A stretch of DNA of 47,429 bases from Desulfobacterales bacterium (GTDB taxonomy: Bacteria; Desulfobacterota; Desulfobacteria; Desulfobacterales; JAFDCJ01). The stretch is taken from NCBI GenBank assembly GCA_030066155.1, contig JASJCE010000014.1, positions 1 to 47,429 of the forward strand, read 5' to 3'. Under the pieces are notes generated by a model that searched no databases, had not been told where the DNA came from, and worked only from the letters and a program-made list of their open reading frames with translations. Below, one piece after another: positions 7,327-16,151 of this stretch (positions are counted from its first letter, which is position 1; the number at the start of each line of letters is the position of its first letter). The translations under genes were made by a program, and so were the position numbers.

Positions 7327-8949
7327 ATGAACCTCAAACTCGAACTCATTTTCAAAGATCGAGTGGGAATTGTCGCCGATATTTCTGCAATCCTCGCCGG
7401 ACATACCCTGAACATCCTTTCCATGGAAGTCGAAAGGCACGCTGACAGGGCACATGTATATCTTGAAGCCGAAAATGGCGCCAGGCTATCCGACCAGCAA
7501 GAAATTTTTCAAATCCTTGGCAACATCCAAGATTTGATGGAAATCAAATTCATTCATGCCCTGCCCCAGGAGAAAAGAGAAAGAAGATTTCGGGTCGTGC
7601 TGGACAATATCAGGGACGGTGTCATCTCTATTGACACTAAGGGCCACATAACGACCATCAACCGGGTGGCCAGGGAAGCCTTGCGGTGCCTGGGCGATGA
7701 AATCGTCGGCCACAACATCAAAGAGCTCAAACTCCCTGATTACAATATCCTGGAGTGCCTGAAGGGGAATGAATTCAATAATCTCAAAAAGGACCTTTTC
7801 ACCGCAACCGGGCGCTACCAATATTTTGCCACCGGCCGACCGATTCGAAATTCAGCCGGCCATATCATCGGAGCCGTTGAAATCGCCAAAGATATGCAGG
7901 AAATAAAAAGGCTTGCCAAGTCGATATCCGAACCAAGCCGCATAAGCTTTAGTGATATCATCGGACAGAATGATGCGATAGTTCAGGCGATATCATTTGC
8001 TCAAAAAATCGCTGCCGCGGATTCGATTGTTTCGATCCGGGGTGCCAGCGGTACCGGCAAAGAACTTTTTGCCCTTGCCATACATGCCGCAAGTGGGAGG
8101 AAAGGCTTATATGTTCCAATTAACTGCGCCGCCTTGCCCGAACAGCTTCTGGAGAGCGAATTGTTCGGCTATGTGGGGGGAACATTTACGGGCGGCAAAA
8201 AGGATGGCAAACCCGGTCTTTTTGAAATTGCCCAGAATGGGACCGTTTTGCTTGATGAAATTGGGGAAATGCCACCCAGCTCTCAAGCAAAGATTCTAAG
8301 GCTCATCCAGGAAAAAAGTGTTCGCAGAATCGGCAGCTCGCAGGAAATTCCGATCGACACCCGCATCATCACCTCCACCAATCGCAATTTGGAACAGATG
8401 GTAGCAGAAAAATCGTTTCGGCAAGATTTGTACTACCGCATCAACGTTCTGCCAATCCATATCCCGCCCCTGGCGGAACGCGCCGACGATATACCGCTCT
8501 TGGTTGAACATTTCCTTTTCCAACTGGCTTCAAGACTGAATAAACATATCCAGACCGTCACCCAAAAGGCAATAGACAAGTTGCATCAACACAATTGGCC
8601 GGGGAACGTCCGAGAACTGAAAAATGTCGTCGAGCGAGCGGCGATCTTGTGCGACGCAGACATCATCGATGACGCTTATATTCTCTTCAATTATGAAATC
8701 GGCAACGAGATGCAAAAGGTGAAAGATCATCTTCACATCAATGGCGTGGGACAACAACCGCTCAGAGCCGTCCTGGCTGATTATGAGAAAACTATTATCC
8801 TTAAAGCCCTTGAAAAATCCAACAGTATCCGCAAAGCAGCCAAGGGTTTGGGGATTTCGCATACGGCCCTGTTAAATAAACTCAAAAAATACAACATCGA
8901 AACGGCAACAAAACAAACCACTGGCAACAAAACAAACCAAACTTTGTAA
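7327..8949 (+). CDS. ACT-PAS-AAA-HTH transcriptional regulator, TyrR/sigma-54 activator type
   Basis: This 540-residue regulator starts with an ACT domain (1-75, LELIFKDRVGIVADISAIL), which in this class binds amino acids. A PAS domain (about 88-200) and a AAA+ domain (about 208-440) follow. The AAA+ domain has Walker A GASGTGKE, Walker B VLLDEIGEMP, arginine finger region RQDLYYRINVLPIHIPPL and NWPGNVRELKNV. A Fis-like HTH (SIRKAAKGLGISHTALLNKLKKYNI) ends the protein. The sigma-54 contact loop, normally GAFTGA, reads GTFTGG. GGAGGCAGG precedes the ATG. The next gene, ald, has a -24/-12 promoter, so control of ald in response to an amino acid is the natural inference. TyrR itself has lost this loop; here it is altered but present. 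Confidence 0.92.
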   Translation: MNLKLELIFKDRVGIVADISAILAGHTLNILSMEVERHADRAHVYLEAENGARLSDQQEIFQILGNIQDLMEIKFIHALPQEKRERRFRVVLDNIRDGVISIDTKGHITTINRVAREALRCLGDEIVGHNIKELKLPDYNILECLKGNEFNNLKKDLFTATGRYQYFATGRPIRNSAGHIIGAVEIAKDMQEIKRLAKSISEPSRISFSDIIGQNDAIVQAISFAQKIAAADSIVSIRGASGTGKELFALAIHAASGRKGLYVPINCAALPEQLLESELFGYVGGTFTGGKKDGKPGLFEIAQNGTVLLDEIGEMPPSSQAKILRLIQEKSVRRIGSSQEIPIDTRIITSTNRNLEQMVAEKSFRQDLYYRINVLPIHIPPLAERADDIPLLVEHFLFQLASRLNKHIQTVTQKAIDKLHQHNWPGNVRELKNVVERAAILCDADIIDDAYILFNYEIGNEMQKVKDHLHINGVGQQPLRAVLADYEKTIILKALEKSNSIRKAAKGLGISHTALLNKLKKYNIETATKQTTGNKTNQTL

Positions 8950-9011
8950 AATCAGTATTTTCGGTTGATTAGAATCCTTTCTGCCTTATATCTGGTGCGA
9001 TTTATTACCAC

Positions 9012-9044
9012 TTTCAGTAAACTGCTTCAGTATCCAAACTGAAA
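9012..9044. promoter_or_regulatory. Spaced inverted repeat TTTCAGT/ACTGAAA upstream of the ald promoter
   Basis: Two 7-bp arms are separated by 19 bp, about 150 bp upstream of the -24/-12 promoter, a usual distance for an enhancer of a sigma-54 activator. It could also be a weak 3' hairpin of the regulator mRNA; no T-run follows. The rest of the 8950-9303 gap holds the promoter at 9195 and no gene. Confidence 0.3.
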
Positions 9045-9194
9045 ATGCGAATGCCGGCGTTGAACTTGTTCTCATCACCCTGTCTTCAATCAAATATCTA
9101 AGATACCGAATTTGCTATCTATAATTTCATAAATCAAAAGCACCCGTCAAAAAATACGGCCAAGATCAATATTTGAAGCCTTCAGAATGGGACA

Positions 9195-9210
9195 TGGCAA
9201 GCGTTTTGCT
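9195..9210 (+). promoter_or_regulatory. Sigma-54 (-24/-12) promoter of ald
   Basis: TGGCAAGCGTTTTGCT has GG and GC exactly 12 bp apart and matches TGGCAC-N5-TTGCW at nearly all conserved positions. It lies about 95 bp before the ald start codon and directly downstream of a gene for a sigma-54 type activator. A near-identical sequence occurs at 19465-19480. Confidence 0.75.
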
Positions 9211-9303
9211 CAAATAGCCTGCAGGTTGTGTTTACAATGAATCTGCAACCGGAATTTTCACCCGCTCCATTCAATCGTCAATAACCCAAGAAAGGAGGCA
9301 ATC

Positions 9304-10416
9304 ATGCTGATTGGAATCTTAAAAGAAATCAAAACAGAGGAGAATCGGGTTTGCATGACGCCGGCAGGTGTTGAGGTAATGAAGGTAAATGGCCACTCGG
9401 TTCTGGTGGAAAAGAACGCCGGTAGCGGCAGTGGTTTCGAGGATGCGGCCTATCTCAAAGCCGGCGCCGAGATCGCCGAAACCGCCCGTGAAATTTTTGA
9501 GAGATCTGACATGGTGATGCATGTCAAGGAACCATTGCCGTCTGAATACGAAATGATCCGGGAAGACCAGATTGTATTCACTTACCTGCATCTGGCAGCA
9601 GCTGAAGAACTGACCCATGCCTTGATCAAGAGTAAAGCCGTCTGCATTGCTTATGAAACCATCCAAAAGGTGGACCGCTCCCTGCCATTGCTGACACCCA
9701 TGAGCGAAGTGGCCGGAAGAATGGCCATCCAGCAGGGGGCTAAATATCTGGAAATGGCCCAGGGCGGTCACGGGGTTTTGCTGGGCGGCGTGCCGGGGGT
9801 GGATCCGGGCAATGTCGTGGTTATCGGCGGCGGCATCGTCGGCATCAATGCGGCCAAGATGGCCTGCGGCCTGGGCGCCAAAGTCTACATCCTGGACATG
9901 AACTTAGACCGCCTGCGTTATTTGAGCGATGTGATGCCGGCCAATTGTTATGCCTTGTTTTCCAGCCCGGCGACCTTGCGGGAACTGATCGCGACAGCTG
10001 ACGTGGTCGTCGGTGCAGTGCTGATTCCAGGGGCCAAGGCGCCCAAATTGATTACCCGGGAGATGCTCAAAACCATGAAGCCCGGTTCGGTGCTGGTGGA
10101 TGTCGCCATCGACCAAGGCGGCTGCTTTGAAACTTCCAAGGCCACGACCCACTCGGATCCGATCTACACCGTGGATGGCGTGGTCCATTATTGCGTGGCC
10201 AACATGCCCGGAGCAGTACCCCGAACATCCACGCTGGCCTTGACCAATGCCACTCTTCCCTATGCAGTCGAAATTGCCAACAAAGGATGGACAAGATCCA
10301 TGCAAGAGAATCCCGAAATCAAATACGGCGCTAATGTGATCAGCGGCAAAGTGACCTACGAAGCGGTGGCTGAAGCATTTGGTCTTGATTACACTCCGAT
10401 AGAGACGTTGCTTTAA
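9304..10416 (+). CDS. ald: Alanine dehydrogenase
   Basis: Ald reversibly deaminates L-alanine to pyruvate and ammonia with NAD+. The 370-residue protein begins MLIGILKEIKTEENRVCMTPAGV, the conserved N-terminal substrate region with catalytic Lys and Arg. HVKEPLPSEY carries the active-site Lys, TYLHLAAAEELT the active-site His, and MSEVAGRMAIQQGAKYLE the next conserved block. The Rossmann NAD site is VVIGGGIVGINAAKMACGLGAKVYILDMN, and DVAIDQGGCFETS contains the catalytic Asp. Length and all motifs are complete. AAAGGAGG precedes the ATG. It stands behind a sigma-54 promoter and shares the region with a Na+/alanine symporter, which supports use of alanine as carbon and nitrogen source. Confidence 0.97.
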   Translation: MLIGILKEIKTEENRVCMTPAGVEVMKVNGHSVLVEKNAGSGSGFEDAAYLKAGAEIAETAREIFERSDMVMHVKEPLPSEYEMIREDQIVFTYLHLAAAEELTHALIKSKAVCIAYETIQKVDRSLPLLTPMSEVAGRMAIQQGAKYLEMAQGGHGVLLGGVPGVDPGNVVVIGGGIVGINAAKMACGLGAKVYILDMNLDRLRYLSDVMPANCYALFSSPATLRELIATADVVVGAVLIPGAKAPKLITREMLKTMKPGSVLVDVAIDQGGCFETSKATTHSDPIYTVDGVVHYCVANMPGAVPRTSTLALTNATLPYAVEIANKGWTRSMQENPEIKYGANVISGKVTYEAVAEAFGLDYTPIETLL

Positions 10417-10539
10417 TTTCCTTTAAGGTTTAATTCCCCTCAGCTAGCTGCGATAGCTTGATTCATCACGGAGGGTGAGCGTACCAATATCTTGGGTACA
10501 TTATAACCAATAACCTTTAATCATAAGGAGGATAAGTCA

Positions 10540-11757
10540 ATGCCAATTCATCTTAAACGTTCATTTATTATAGCAGCTCTGGTCACGGTGCTGATCGGTT
10601 CCGGAGCTGCTATGGCCGAAGTCAAAGTCGGCTTTTTGGGCGGATTCACGGGTCCGCTTAAAAGCATGACACCGTCGGTTTACAAAGCCGCGAAGCTTGC
10701 CGTCAAGCACGTCAATGATCAGGGCGGTGTACTCGACGGGCAAAAAATCATCATGCCCAACGCGGATACGACCTGTGCGGATACCGCTGCCGCGGCGAAA
10801 GCGGCCGAAAGCCTGGTGAATTCCGAAAAGGTCGTCGCCCTTGTGGGCGCACTCTGTTCAAGCGCCACCATTTCAGTGGCTGAAAATGTGGCCATACCCG
10901 CCGGGGTCACCATAGTTTCCCCAGCCTCGACCTCCCCTGCCATCACATCTTTAAAGGACAAGGATCTTATGTTTCGTACGACGCCTTCTGATGTGTATCA
11001 GGGCAACGTTCTGGCCCGTTTGTTGCGGTCGAAAGGGATCGATCGTATTGCCATTACCTATGTAAACAATGACTACGGCAAAGGGTTTGCCGATGCGCTG
11101 GCCGCTGCCTTCTTGGCAGCCGGTGGCAAGATCGACGCGAACGAACCCCATGAAGAGGGAAAAGCGGACTATCGTGCCAAGATCCGCACCCTGGCCGCTT
11201 CGGGGGTAGATACGCTGGTTGTGCTGGCCTATGCCAACGGCTCGGGTCAGACCATTATTCGCCAGGCAGTGGAGAGTGGAGATTTTGATCAATTTGTAGG
11301 GGGTGACGGGATGGTCAACGATTCCCTTATTGGTGCTATCGGCGCTGATAAATTGCGCGGCATGATTGCCACCAGGCCAGGGGTGCCGGATACCACCAGC
11401 GCGCGGGTCTTCAAAAAGCTTGCATGGGAAGATGATCTGAACCCCACTGCAACCTTTGCGGCTCAATCCTATGACGCTGCTTTCCTGTTGGCGCTGGCAA
11501 TAGAGAAGAATGGCAGTGCCGAGCGCGCGGGACTTTCCAAAGCCCTTCGGGATGTGGCAACTGCCCCGGGCGAGGTTATCCTTCCGGGTGAATGGCAGAA
11601 AGCCAAGGCCTCGCTCAAGGCAGGCAAGGAGATCAACTATGAGGGCGCCACCGGCAGCCTCGAATTTGACAAGGCCGGGGATGTCTCCGGTGTGATCATC
11701 GAATTGGGCGTTTATGTCAGATTCGGCTCTTTCATAGAATTTGGACAGATACAGTAA
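10540..11757 (+). CDS. Branched-chain amino-acid type ABC transporter substrate-binding protein (LivJ-like)
   Basis: This is a periplasmic type I binding protein of 405 residues. A signal peptide (about 1-26, ending GSGAAMA) precedes EVKVGFLGGFTGPLKSMTPSVYKAAKLAVKHVNDQGGVLDGQKI, the standard N-terminus of the LivJ/amide-binding family. LVGALCSSATISVAENVAIPAGVTIVSPASTSP and AITYVNNDYGKGFADAL are further family blocks. AAGGAGG lies 8 nt before the ATG. No permease or ATPase of the Liv type is nearby, so it either works with a transporter encoded elsewhere or serves another sensing role. Its position between ald and the symporter suggests an amino-acid ligand, but this is inferred. Confidence 0.9.
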   Translation: MPIHLKRSFIIAALVTVLIGSGAAMAEVKVGFLGGFTGPLKSMTPSVYKAAKLAVKHVNDQGGVLDGQKIIMPNADTTCADTAAAAKAAESLVNSEKVVALVGALCSSATISVAENVAIPAGVTIVSPASTSPAITSLKDKDLMFRTTPSDVYQGNVLARLLRSKGIDRIAITYVNNDYGKGFADALAAAFLAAGGKIDANEPHEEGKADYRAKIRTLAASGVDTLVVLAYANGSGQTIIRQAVESGDFDQFVGGDGMVNDSLIGAIGADKLRGMIATRPGVPDTTSARVFKKLAWEDDLNPTATFAAQSYDAAFLLALAIEKNGSAERAGLSKALRDVATAPGEVILPGEWQKAKASLKAGKEINYEGATGSLEFDKAGDVSGVIIELGVYVRFGSFIEFGQIQ

Positions 11758-11887
11758 ATCAACGGATCGCTTTAAAAAAGATATTCAGTCCTTTCACAGG
11801 CCCCGTCGTTTAACTTAAGGCTCATGGTGATGAGTACTTGTCTCCGGCAACAGCCTGTAAAGAAAAAATCCAAAGGAGGAAACTATA

Positions 11888-12322
11888 ATGAGTGAAACAA
11901 TACTAGTCGGTATTGACGGTACCGAAGAAAATCGTCGCGCCGTGGATTACGCCATCAAAGAGGCCAAACAAAGCAACGCAAAGTTGATTCTGGCTTATGT
12001 CATCAAATGGTCGCCCTACACTTTCCAAACCGCTGAGGAGAACGAACGGCGTCACAAGCGCAAGATAGAGGATATTCAGTTCGTACAGGAGCGGGTGCTG
12101 GACCCGATGCTGGAATCCCTTGCATCTGAAGGTCTCGAGATTACCGGCGTCGTACGCCATGGCCAGGTGGCCGATTCCTTGATTTATATCTCCAAAAAGC
12201 ATGAAGCGACTAAAATCGTGGTGGGACGGATCGGTGAGAGCGGCGTCAAGACGTTGATCTTTGGCAGTGTGGTCGCCAAGCTGATACAGCTCAGCCACAT
12301 TCCGGTAACCATCGTGCCCTAG
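11888..12322 (+). CDS. Universal stress protein, UspA family
   Basis: This is a 144-residue cytoplasmic protein with a single Usp domain. ILVGIDGTEENRRAVDYAIKEA gives the first strand with the nucleotide-contacting Asp. VVGRIGESGVKTLIFGSVVAKLIQLSHIPVTIVP at the C-terminus matches the G-x2-G-x9-G-S/T ATP-binding pattern in spacing, so ATP binding is plausible. AAAGGAGG precedes the ATG. It sits 54 bp upstream of the symporter gene and 130 bp after the binding-protein gene. Usp genes often accompany transport genes in environmental bacteria; the specific role here is unknown. Confidence 0.92.
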   Translation: MSETILVGIDGTEENRRAVDYAIKEAKQSNAKLILAYVIKWSPYTFQTAEENERRHKRKIEDIQFVQERVLDPMLESLASEGLEITGVVRHGQVADSLIYISKKHEATKIVVGRIGESGVKTLIFGSVVAKLIQLSHIPVTIVP

Positions 12323-12376
12323 CCGGCCAAAATCGCAACCCGACAGTTAATCAAATTATAGGGAGGAGATCCGATT

Positions 12377-13894
12377 ATGAAAAAGCAATTTACAATTACC
12401 GGCGCCTTGACGCTTTTGCTGCTCATGTCGATGCCGATGTTGGCCTTTGCCGAGGAAGCCGGAGGCGGTGTTGATGCATTCGTAAACAAGATCTTTCACA
12501 CCGTTCTGGGACCGTTTGTTTCCTTGATCTTTTTCTCTGTGTCGATCAACGGTGTCAGTTTTCCATTGATCGTCGTCTGGCTGCTCATCGCTGCCGTTGT
12601 GCTCAGCATCAAATTTGAATTTGTCCAATTCAAGATGGTCAAGCATTCGATCGATCTGCTGCGCGGGGTCTATTCAGACCCGGAAAATCCCGGGGAAGTC
12701 TCTCATTTCCAGGCCCTATGCACGGCGTTGTCCGGAACCGTGGGGTTGGGCAATATCGCCGGCGTCGCAGTGGCAGTCAGTCTTGGTGGACCCGGGGCCA
12801 CTTTCTGGATGATCGTGGTCGGGTTTTTCGGCATGGCCTGCAAGTTTACCGAATGTACCCTGGCGGTCAAATATCGTAATGAATATCCTGACGGGACCGT
12901 CTCCGGCGGCCCCATGTATTATCTTAGCAAGGGGATGTCCGAAAAGGGCAAGCCAATGCTCGGTAAAGTTATGGGGGTGTTTTTTGCCATCATGTGCATC
13001 TTTGGCGCCATGGGCGGCGGGAACATGTTCCAGGGCAACCAGGCGCATCAAATGTTCTCCAGTACCTTTGGACTGTTTGTTGACAGCGGTTGGTTGTTCG
13101 GAATCATTCTGGCAATTCTGGTGGGGGCGGTTATCATCGGCGGCATCAAATCCATCGCCAAAGTGACCGATAAGATCGTACCCTTTATGGCCGTAATGTA
13201 TGTGGGTACGGCCGTGATCATCATACTGGTCAACATTGCCCAGATACCAGCCGCGATAGGGGTCGTCCTAGCGGGTGCCTTCGCACCCAAGGCCGTTGCC
13301 GGAGGAATTATCGGCGTGCTGATTCAGGGTCTGAAACGGGCCACCTTTTCCAACGAGGCCGGGGTTGGCTCGGCAGCTATCGCGCACGCCGCGGTAAGGA
13401 CCAAAGAACCGCTCACCGAAGGGTATGTGGCCATGCTCGGACCTTTCATTGATACAGTGGTAATCTGTACCATGACCGCCATGGTGATCGTGATTACCGG
13501 CGCCTACAATATCGACGGCTTGAGCGGGGTGGCGCTGACCTCATCCGCCTTCCAGAGCGTCTTTCCCTGGTTCAGCACCTTGCTGGCCGCCGCCGTGCTC
13601 CTGTTTGCCTTTTCGACCATGATCTCCTGGTCCTATTACGGTCTGAAATGTTGGACCTATCTGTTCGGTGAAAGCAAGGGCTCGGAAATATCCTATAAGG
13701 TAATTTTCTGTATCTTTGTGGTGATCGGCTGCAGTGCGAGTTTGGGACCGGTGATCGACTTTTCCGATGCCGCCATTTTCGCCATGTCCATTGCCAATGT
13801 GATTGGACTATATATGTTTATGGGCGAACTAAAGGTGGACATGAAGGACTATGAGAAACGCCTCGCTTCCGGCGAGATCGAGCGTTACAAATAA
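12377..13894 (+). CDS. Sodium:alanine symporter, AGCS family
   Basis: This is a polytopic inner-membrane protein of 505 residues that takes up alanine or glycine with Na+. An N-terminal hydrophobic stretch (about 8-25, ending MPMLAFAEE) looks like a cleaved or extra leader segment, found in some family members. Family signatures are HFQALCTALSGTVGLGNIAGVAVAV (substrate and ion site), FWMIVVGFFGMACKFTECTLAVKYR, GGPMYYLSKG, IQGLKRATFSNEAGVGSAAIAHAAVRT and GPFIDTVVICTMTAMVIV. GGGAGGAG precedes the ATG. With Ald it forms an import-and-deaminate pair. Its promoter is not evident, and cotranscription with the usp gene (54-bp gap) is likely. Confidence 0.95.
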   Translation: MKKQFTITGALTLLLLMSMPMLAFAEEAGGGVDAFVNKIFHTVLGPFVSLIFFSVSINGVSFPLIVVWLLIAAVVLSIKFEFVQFKMVKHSIDLLRGVYSDPENPGEVSHFQALCTALSGTVGLGNIAGVAVAVSLGGPGATFWMIVVGFFGMACKFTECTLAVKYRNEYPDGTVSGGPMYYLSKGMSEKGKPMLGKVMGVFFAIMCIFGAMGGGNMFQGNQAHQMFSSTFGLFVDSGWLFGIILAILVGAVIIGGIKSIAKVTDKIVPFMAVMYVGTAVIIILVNIAQIPAAIGVVLAGAFAPKAVAGGIIGVLIQGLKRATFSNEAGVGSAAIAHAAVRTKEPLTEGYVAMLGPFIDTVVICTMTAMVIVITGAYNIDGLSGVALTSSAFQSVFPWFSTLLAAAVLLFAFSTMISWSYYGLKCWTYLFGESKGSEISYKVIFCIFVVIGCSASLGPVIDFSDAAIFAMSIANVIGLYMFMGELKVDMKDYEKRLASGEIERYK

Positions 13895-14228
13895 TGCAGG
13901 AAACATATCGGGTTTAATAATTTGCGCAAACATTGAGATCTTCAACCGTGAACAGCAAAAATTAGTCATATCGCACCAGGGGGGGCTGAACACCGACACC
14001 TGAAACCGATTATGAAACTTCATCTTAAATATCTCGCAGAGCCCGCTGAGCGCGCAGAGCTTTTTGATTTTTCTCTGAGAACTCTGAGGACTCTGTGAGA
14101 GATCAATTTACTTAAGTTTTTTTGATCAGACTGGCCGTCTTTTCAGTCCGGAGGCGGCGCTCGTATGAAACTTCAAATAGATGAAGATATGTGGAATTGA
14201 TTGGCTGACGGAAATTTACCTCAGCCCC
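13895..14228. repeat. Gene-free gap with CGCAGAG/CTCTGAG inverted repeat and a conserved flank
   Basis: CGCAGAG words around 14035-14060 face CTCTGAG/CTCTGTGAG words around 14077-14102. ACACCGACACCTGAAACC at about 13990-14007 recalls the GAAACCT arrays. From 14118, TTTTGATCAGACTGGC followed by a GGAGGCGGCGCTCGTATGA segment resembles sequence at 41510-41553 and, on the minus strand, at about 6338-6365. I see no gene. Confidence 0.55.
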
Positions 14229-16151
14229 TCAATCTTTCCTTTCAATAGGCTTAAATGTCACCGAACGGTTGAAGATTCGATCACTTTCGGAAATCTCTTC
14301 TCTGACCGGTTCATTGGAACCAGCCCCGATAACAAAGAAGTATTCTTTAGGTAACTTGCGCTCGATGAGCAGATCTCGAAATGCCTCACCCCGCTCGCGG
14401 CTTAAGGTCAGATTTCGGGTCTGGGATCCGGATGCATCGGAGTGCCCGATGATTGCAAGCACATAGCGCAGTCCCAAAGCTTCAGCATAGGAGAAAAACT
14501 TGCGGATCTCTTTCACATGATCTGCAATCGCGTCTTGTTGACCGGCCCGCAATTCACTCAGTCCGGGCTTGAACAGAAATACCTTTTTTTTTAGCCTGGC
14601 GGAGATCCGTTGAAACTCCAGGTAATCCTGGTCGACGAGTTCTTTATCGTCATACGCATCAATACCGGGCAGGGTTAAAGCGCCATTGCGCGTTGCTTCA
14701 ATCCAATCATGGGAGGCGGATCCGCTCGCATGCAGTGTGCGGCCCGCCAGTTCCAGGGTGACGCTATCCGGCGGTTTGAGATGCGAATGGATATCGGTTA
14801 CGTCATCCACGCTGAAGTTTTCGATCCAGGGCACGACCGCGGCCAGGCGGGCTGCCGTCTCCAGCCAATGCCGGTTGGTGGATCCGGTTGCACGCAGAAA
14901 TCCATCATTGAATTCGAGGGTGACGCTGGGTGGCGGTAGAAAAATAGTCTGGATTCGCTGCCGGACATAGGCCGGGTGCTGTGAATGATATTTTTCCCAG
15001 TGAAAAACAACTTTCGCCGGATCCAGTCCGGCTTCCGACAGTTGCGCTTTGGGATCCGGTGCGAGGGGGTCGCGCAGGCCGAATACGTGCTGCCGACCGG
15101 ATTGCTTCTCAACCCGGGAAATCAGAATCCCCGGCGTTTCGCGTAAACCATCCATGAAGATAGACCATTGCCGATGATCCCGATAAATGGAAAACATCCC
15201 GAACAAGAGCGCCAGTATAACAGCACCCGCCAGGATCGGCAGCAAATATGATCTTTTTCGTTTATCCTTTTTGAATTGAGCCTTTAGACAACCCGCCAGA
15301 ATGTGTCTGACGCTTTCAAACGGTGACGCATCGCCGCCAAAAGAGGCCAAAGTCCGGCTCTCTTTGAAATGAATTTCATCAATCGCATCGCGCAGCTGTT
15401 GCCGGAAATCGATGGGCGGGTTGCCGCGGATAACCGCTGCCAGAAAGGCACGCTCGCCATGTTCAATCCAGACGTTGCGGTCTCCGACACGCATGGTTTC
15501 CAGGGCATCACCTTTTTCGGCACCGAAGGAATCCTGAACAAAATCCCGGATAGCGGTTAACATGCCGGACACCAGATCCGGATCCCGGGTCTCATGGGAA
15601 CCGACCTCGACGTGATGCAAAACCAGTCCGCTTTCCCGATGAATGAGAAATACCTGCTTTACCTGGTAGACCAGGGTATGAAGCAGCACAATCTCGGCAA
15701 ATGGTTTCCGGGTACGCAGGGCTTCTATACGCCATTTGAAGCCCTGGATTGAAAAGCTGTGTTCAAGGGCCTGGTTGAAATTCTGGATCATGCCCTGGAT
15801 GGCTGCCGCGATTGCCTTGCGAATAGCGGGACCCATGACCGGGAAAAGGGCATCGACAAGGACCTGGCGATCTCTTTTTATCGAAGATCGAATGGCCTTG
15901 GCAGTTAGCGGTTCCAGTGCGAGTTCTATTTTTCGATCTTGGGCCGATCTGTGCGCGATGGCTTCCGGCAGAATCCGGCTGACGTCCCGGGCATGCAGTT
16001 CCGGTTGGTCGAGACGATCCTGCAGTTGCTGGAGCTGTTTGCGAAAGGGACGGAGCAAAAGATCGCGTAACTTCTCCAGTGACGCATCAGTCGCCGCAGG
16101 GGTCTCCGGGCTTCCGTTGGTGGACTCATCCGGGGACGAAGATTCACTCAT
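14229..16151 (-). CDS. Membrane-anchored OmpA-family protein with a predicted roadblock-like cytoplasmic domain
   Basis: The 640-residue protein has one clear membrane span at about 302-321, flanked by KKDKRKR on the cytoplasmic side. Residues 24-50 form a helical LEKLRDLLLRP segment; 98-145 contain ALFPVMGPAIRKAIAAAIQGM and end FKWRIEAL. Residues about 150-265 alternate strand and helix (QVFLIHRESGLVLHHV, LVSGMLTAIRDFVQDSFG, NVWIEHGERAFLAAVIRG), a pattern I read as roadblock/longin-like. Outside the membrane two BON-like repeats (about 408-440 and 464-499) precede an OmpA peptidoglycan-binding domain (523-637; GHSDASGSQTRNLTLSRERGEAFRDLL). It overlaps the upstream coiled-coil gene by 8 bp. 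The neighbouring GTPase suggests a link between a GTPase switch and the cell wall; this is inference. Confidence 0.8.
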   Translation of the reverse strand: MSESSSPDESTNGSPETPAATDASLEKLRDLLLRPFRKQLQQLQDRLDQPELHARDVSRILPEAIAHRSAQDRKIELALEPLTAKAIRSSIKRDRQVLVDALFPVMGPAIRKAIAAAIQGMIQNFNQALEHSFSIQGFKWRIEALRTRKPFAEIVLLHTLVYQVKQVFLIHRESGLVLHHVEVGSHETRDPDLVSGMLTAIRDFVQDSFGAEKGDALETMRVGDRNVWIEHGERAFLAAVIRGNPPIDFRQQLRDAIDEIHFKESRTLASFGGDASPFESVRHILAGCLKAQFKKDKRKRSYLLPILAGAVILALLFGMFSIYRDHRQWSIFMDGLRETPGILISRVEKQSGRQHVFGLRDPLAPDPKAQLSEAGLDPAKVVFHWEKYHSQHPAYVRQRIQTIFLPPPSVTLEFNDGFLRATGSTNRHWLETAARLAAVVPWIENFSVDDVTDIHSHLKPPDSVTLELAGRTLHASGSASHDWIEATRNGALTLPGIDAYDDKELVDQDYLEFQRISARLKKKVFLFKPGLSELRAGQQDAIADHVKEIRKFFSYAEALGLRYVLAIIGHSDASGSQTRNLTLSRERGEAFRDLLIERKLPKEYFFVIGAGSNEPVREEISESDRIFNRSVTFKPIERKD

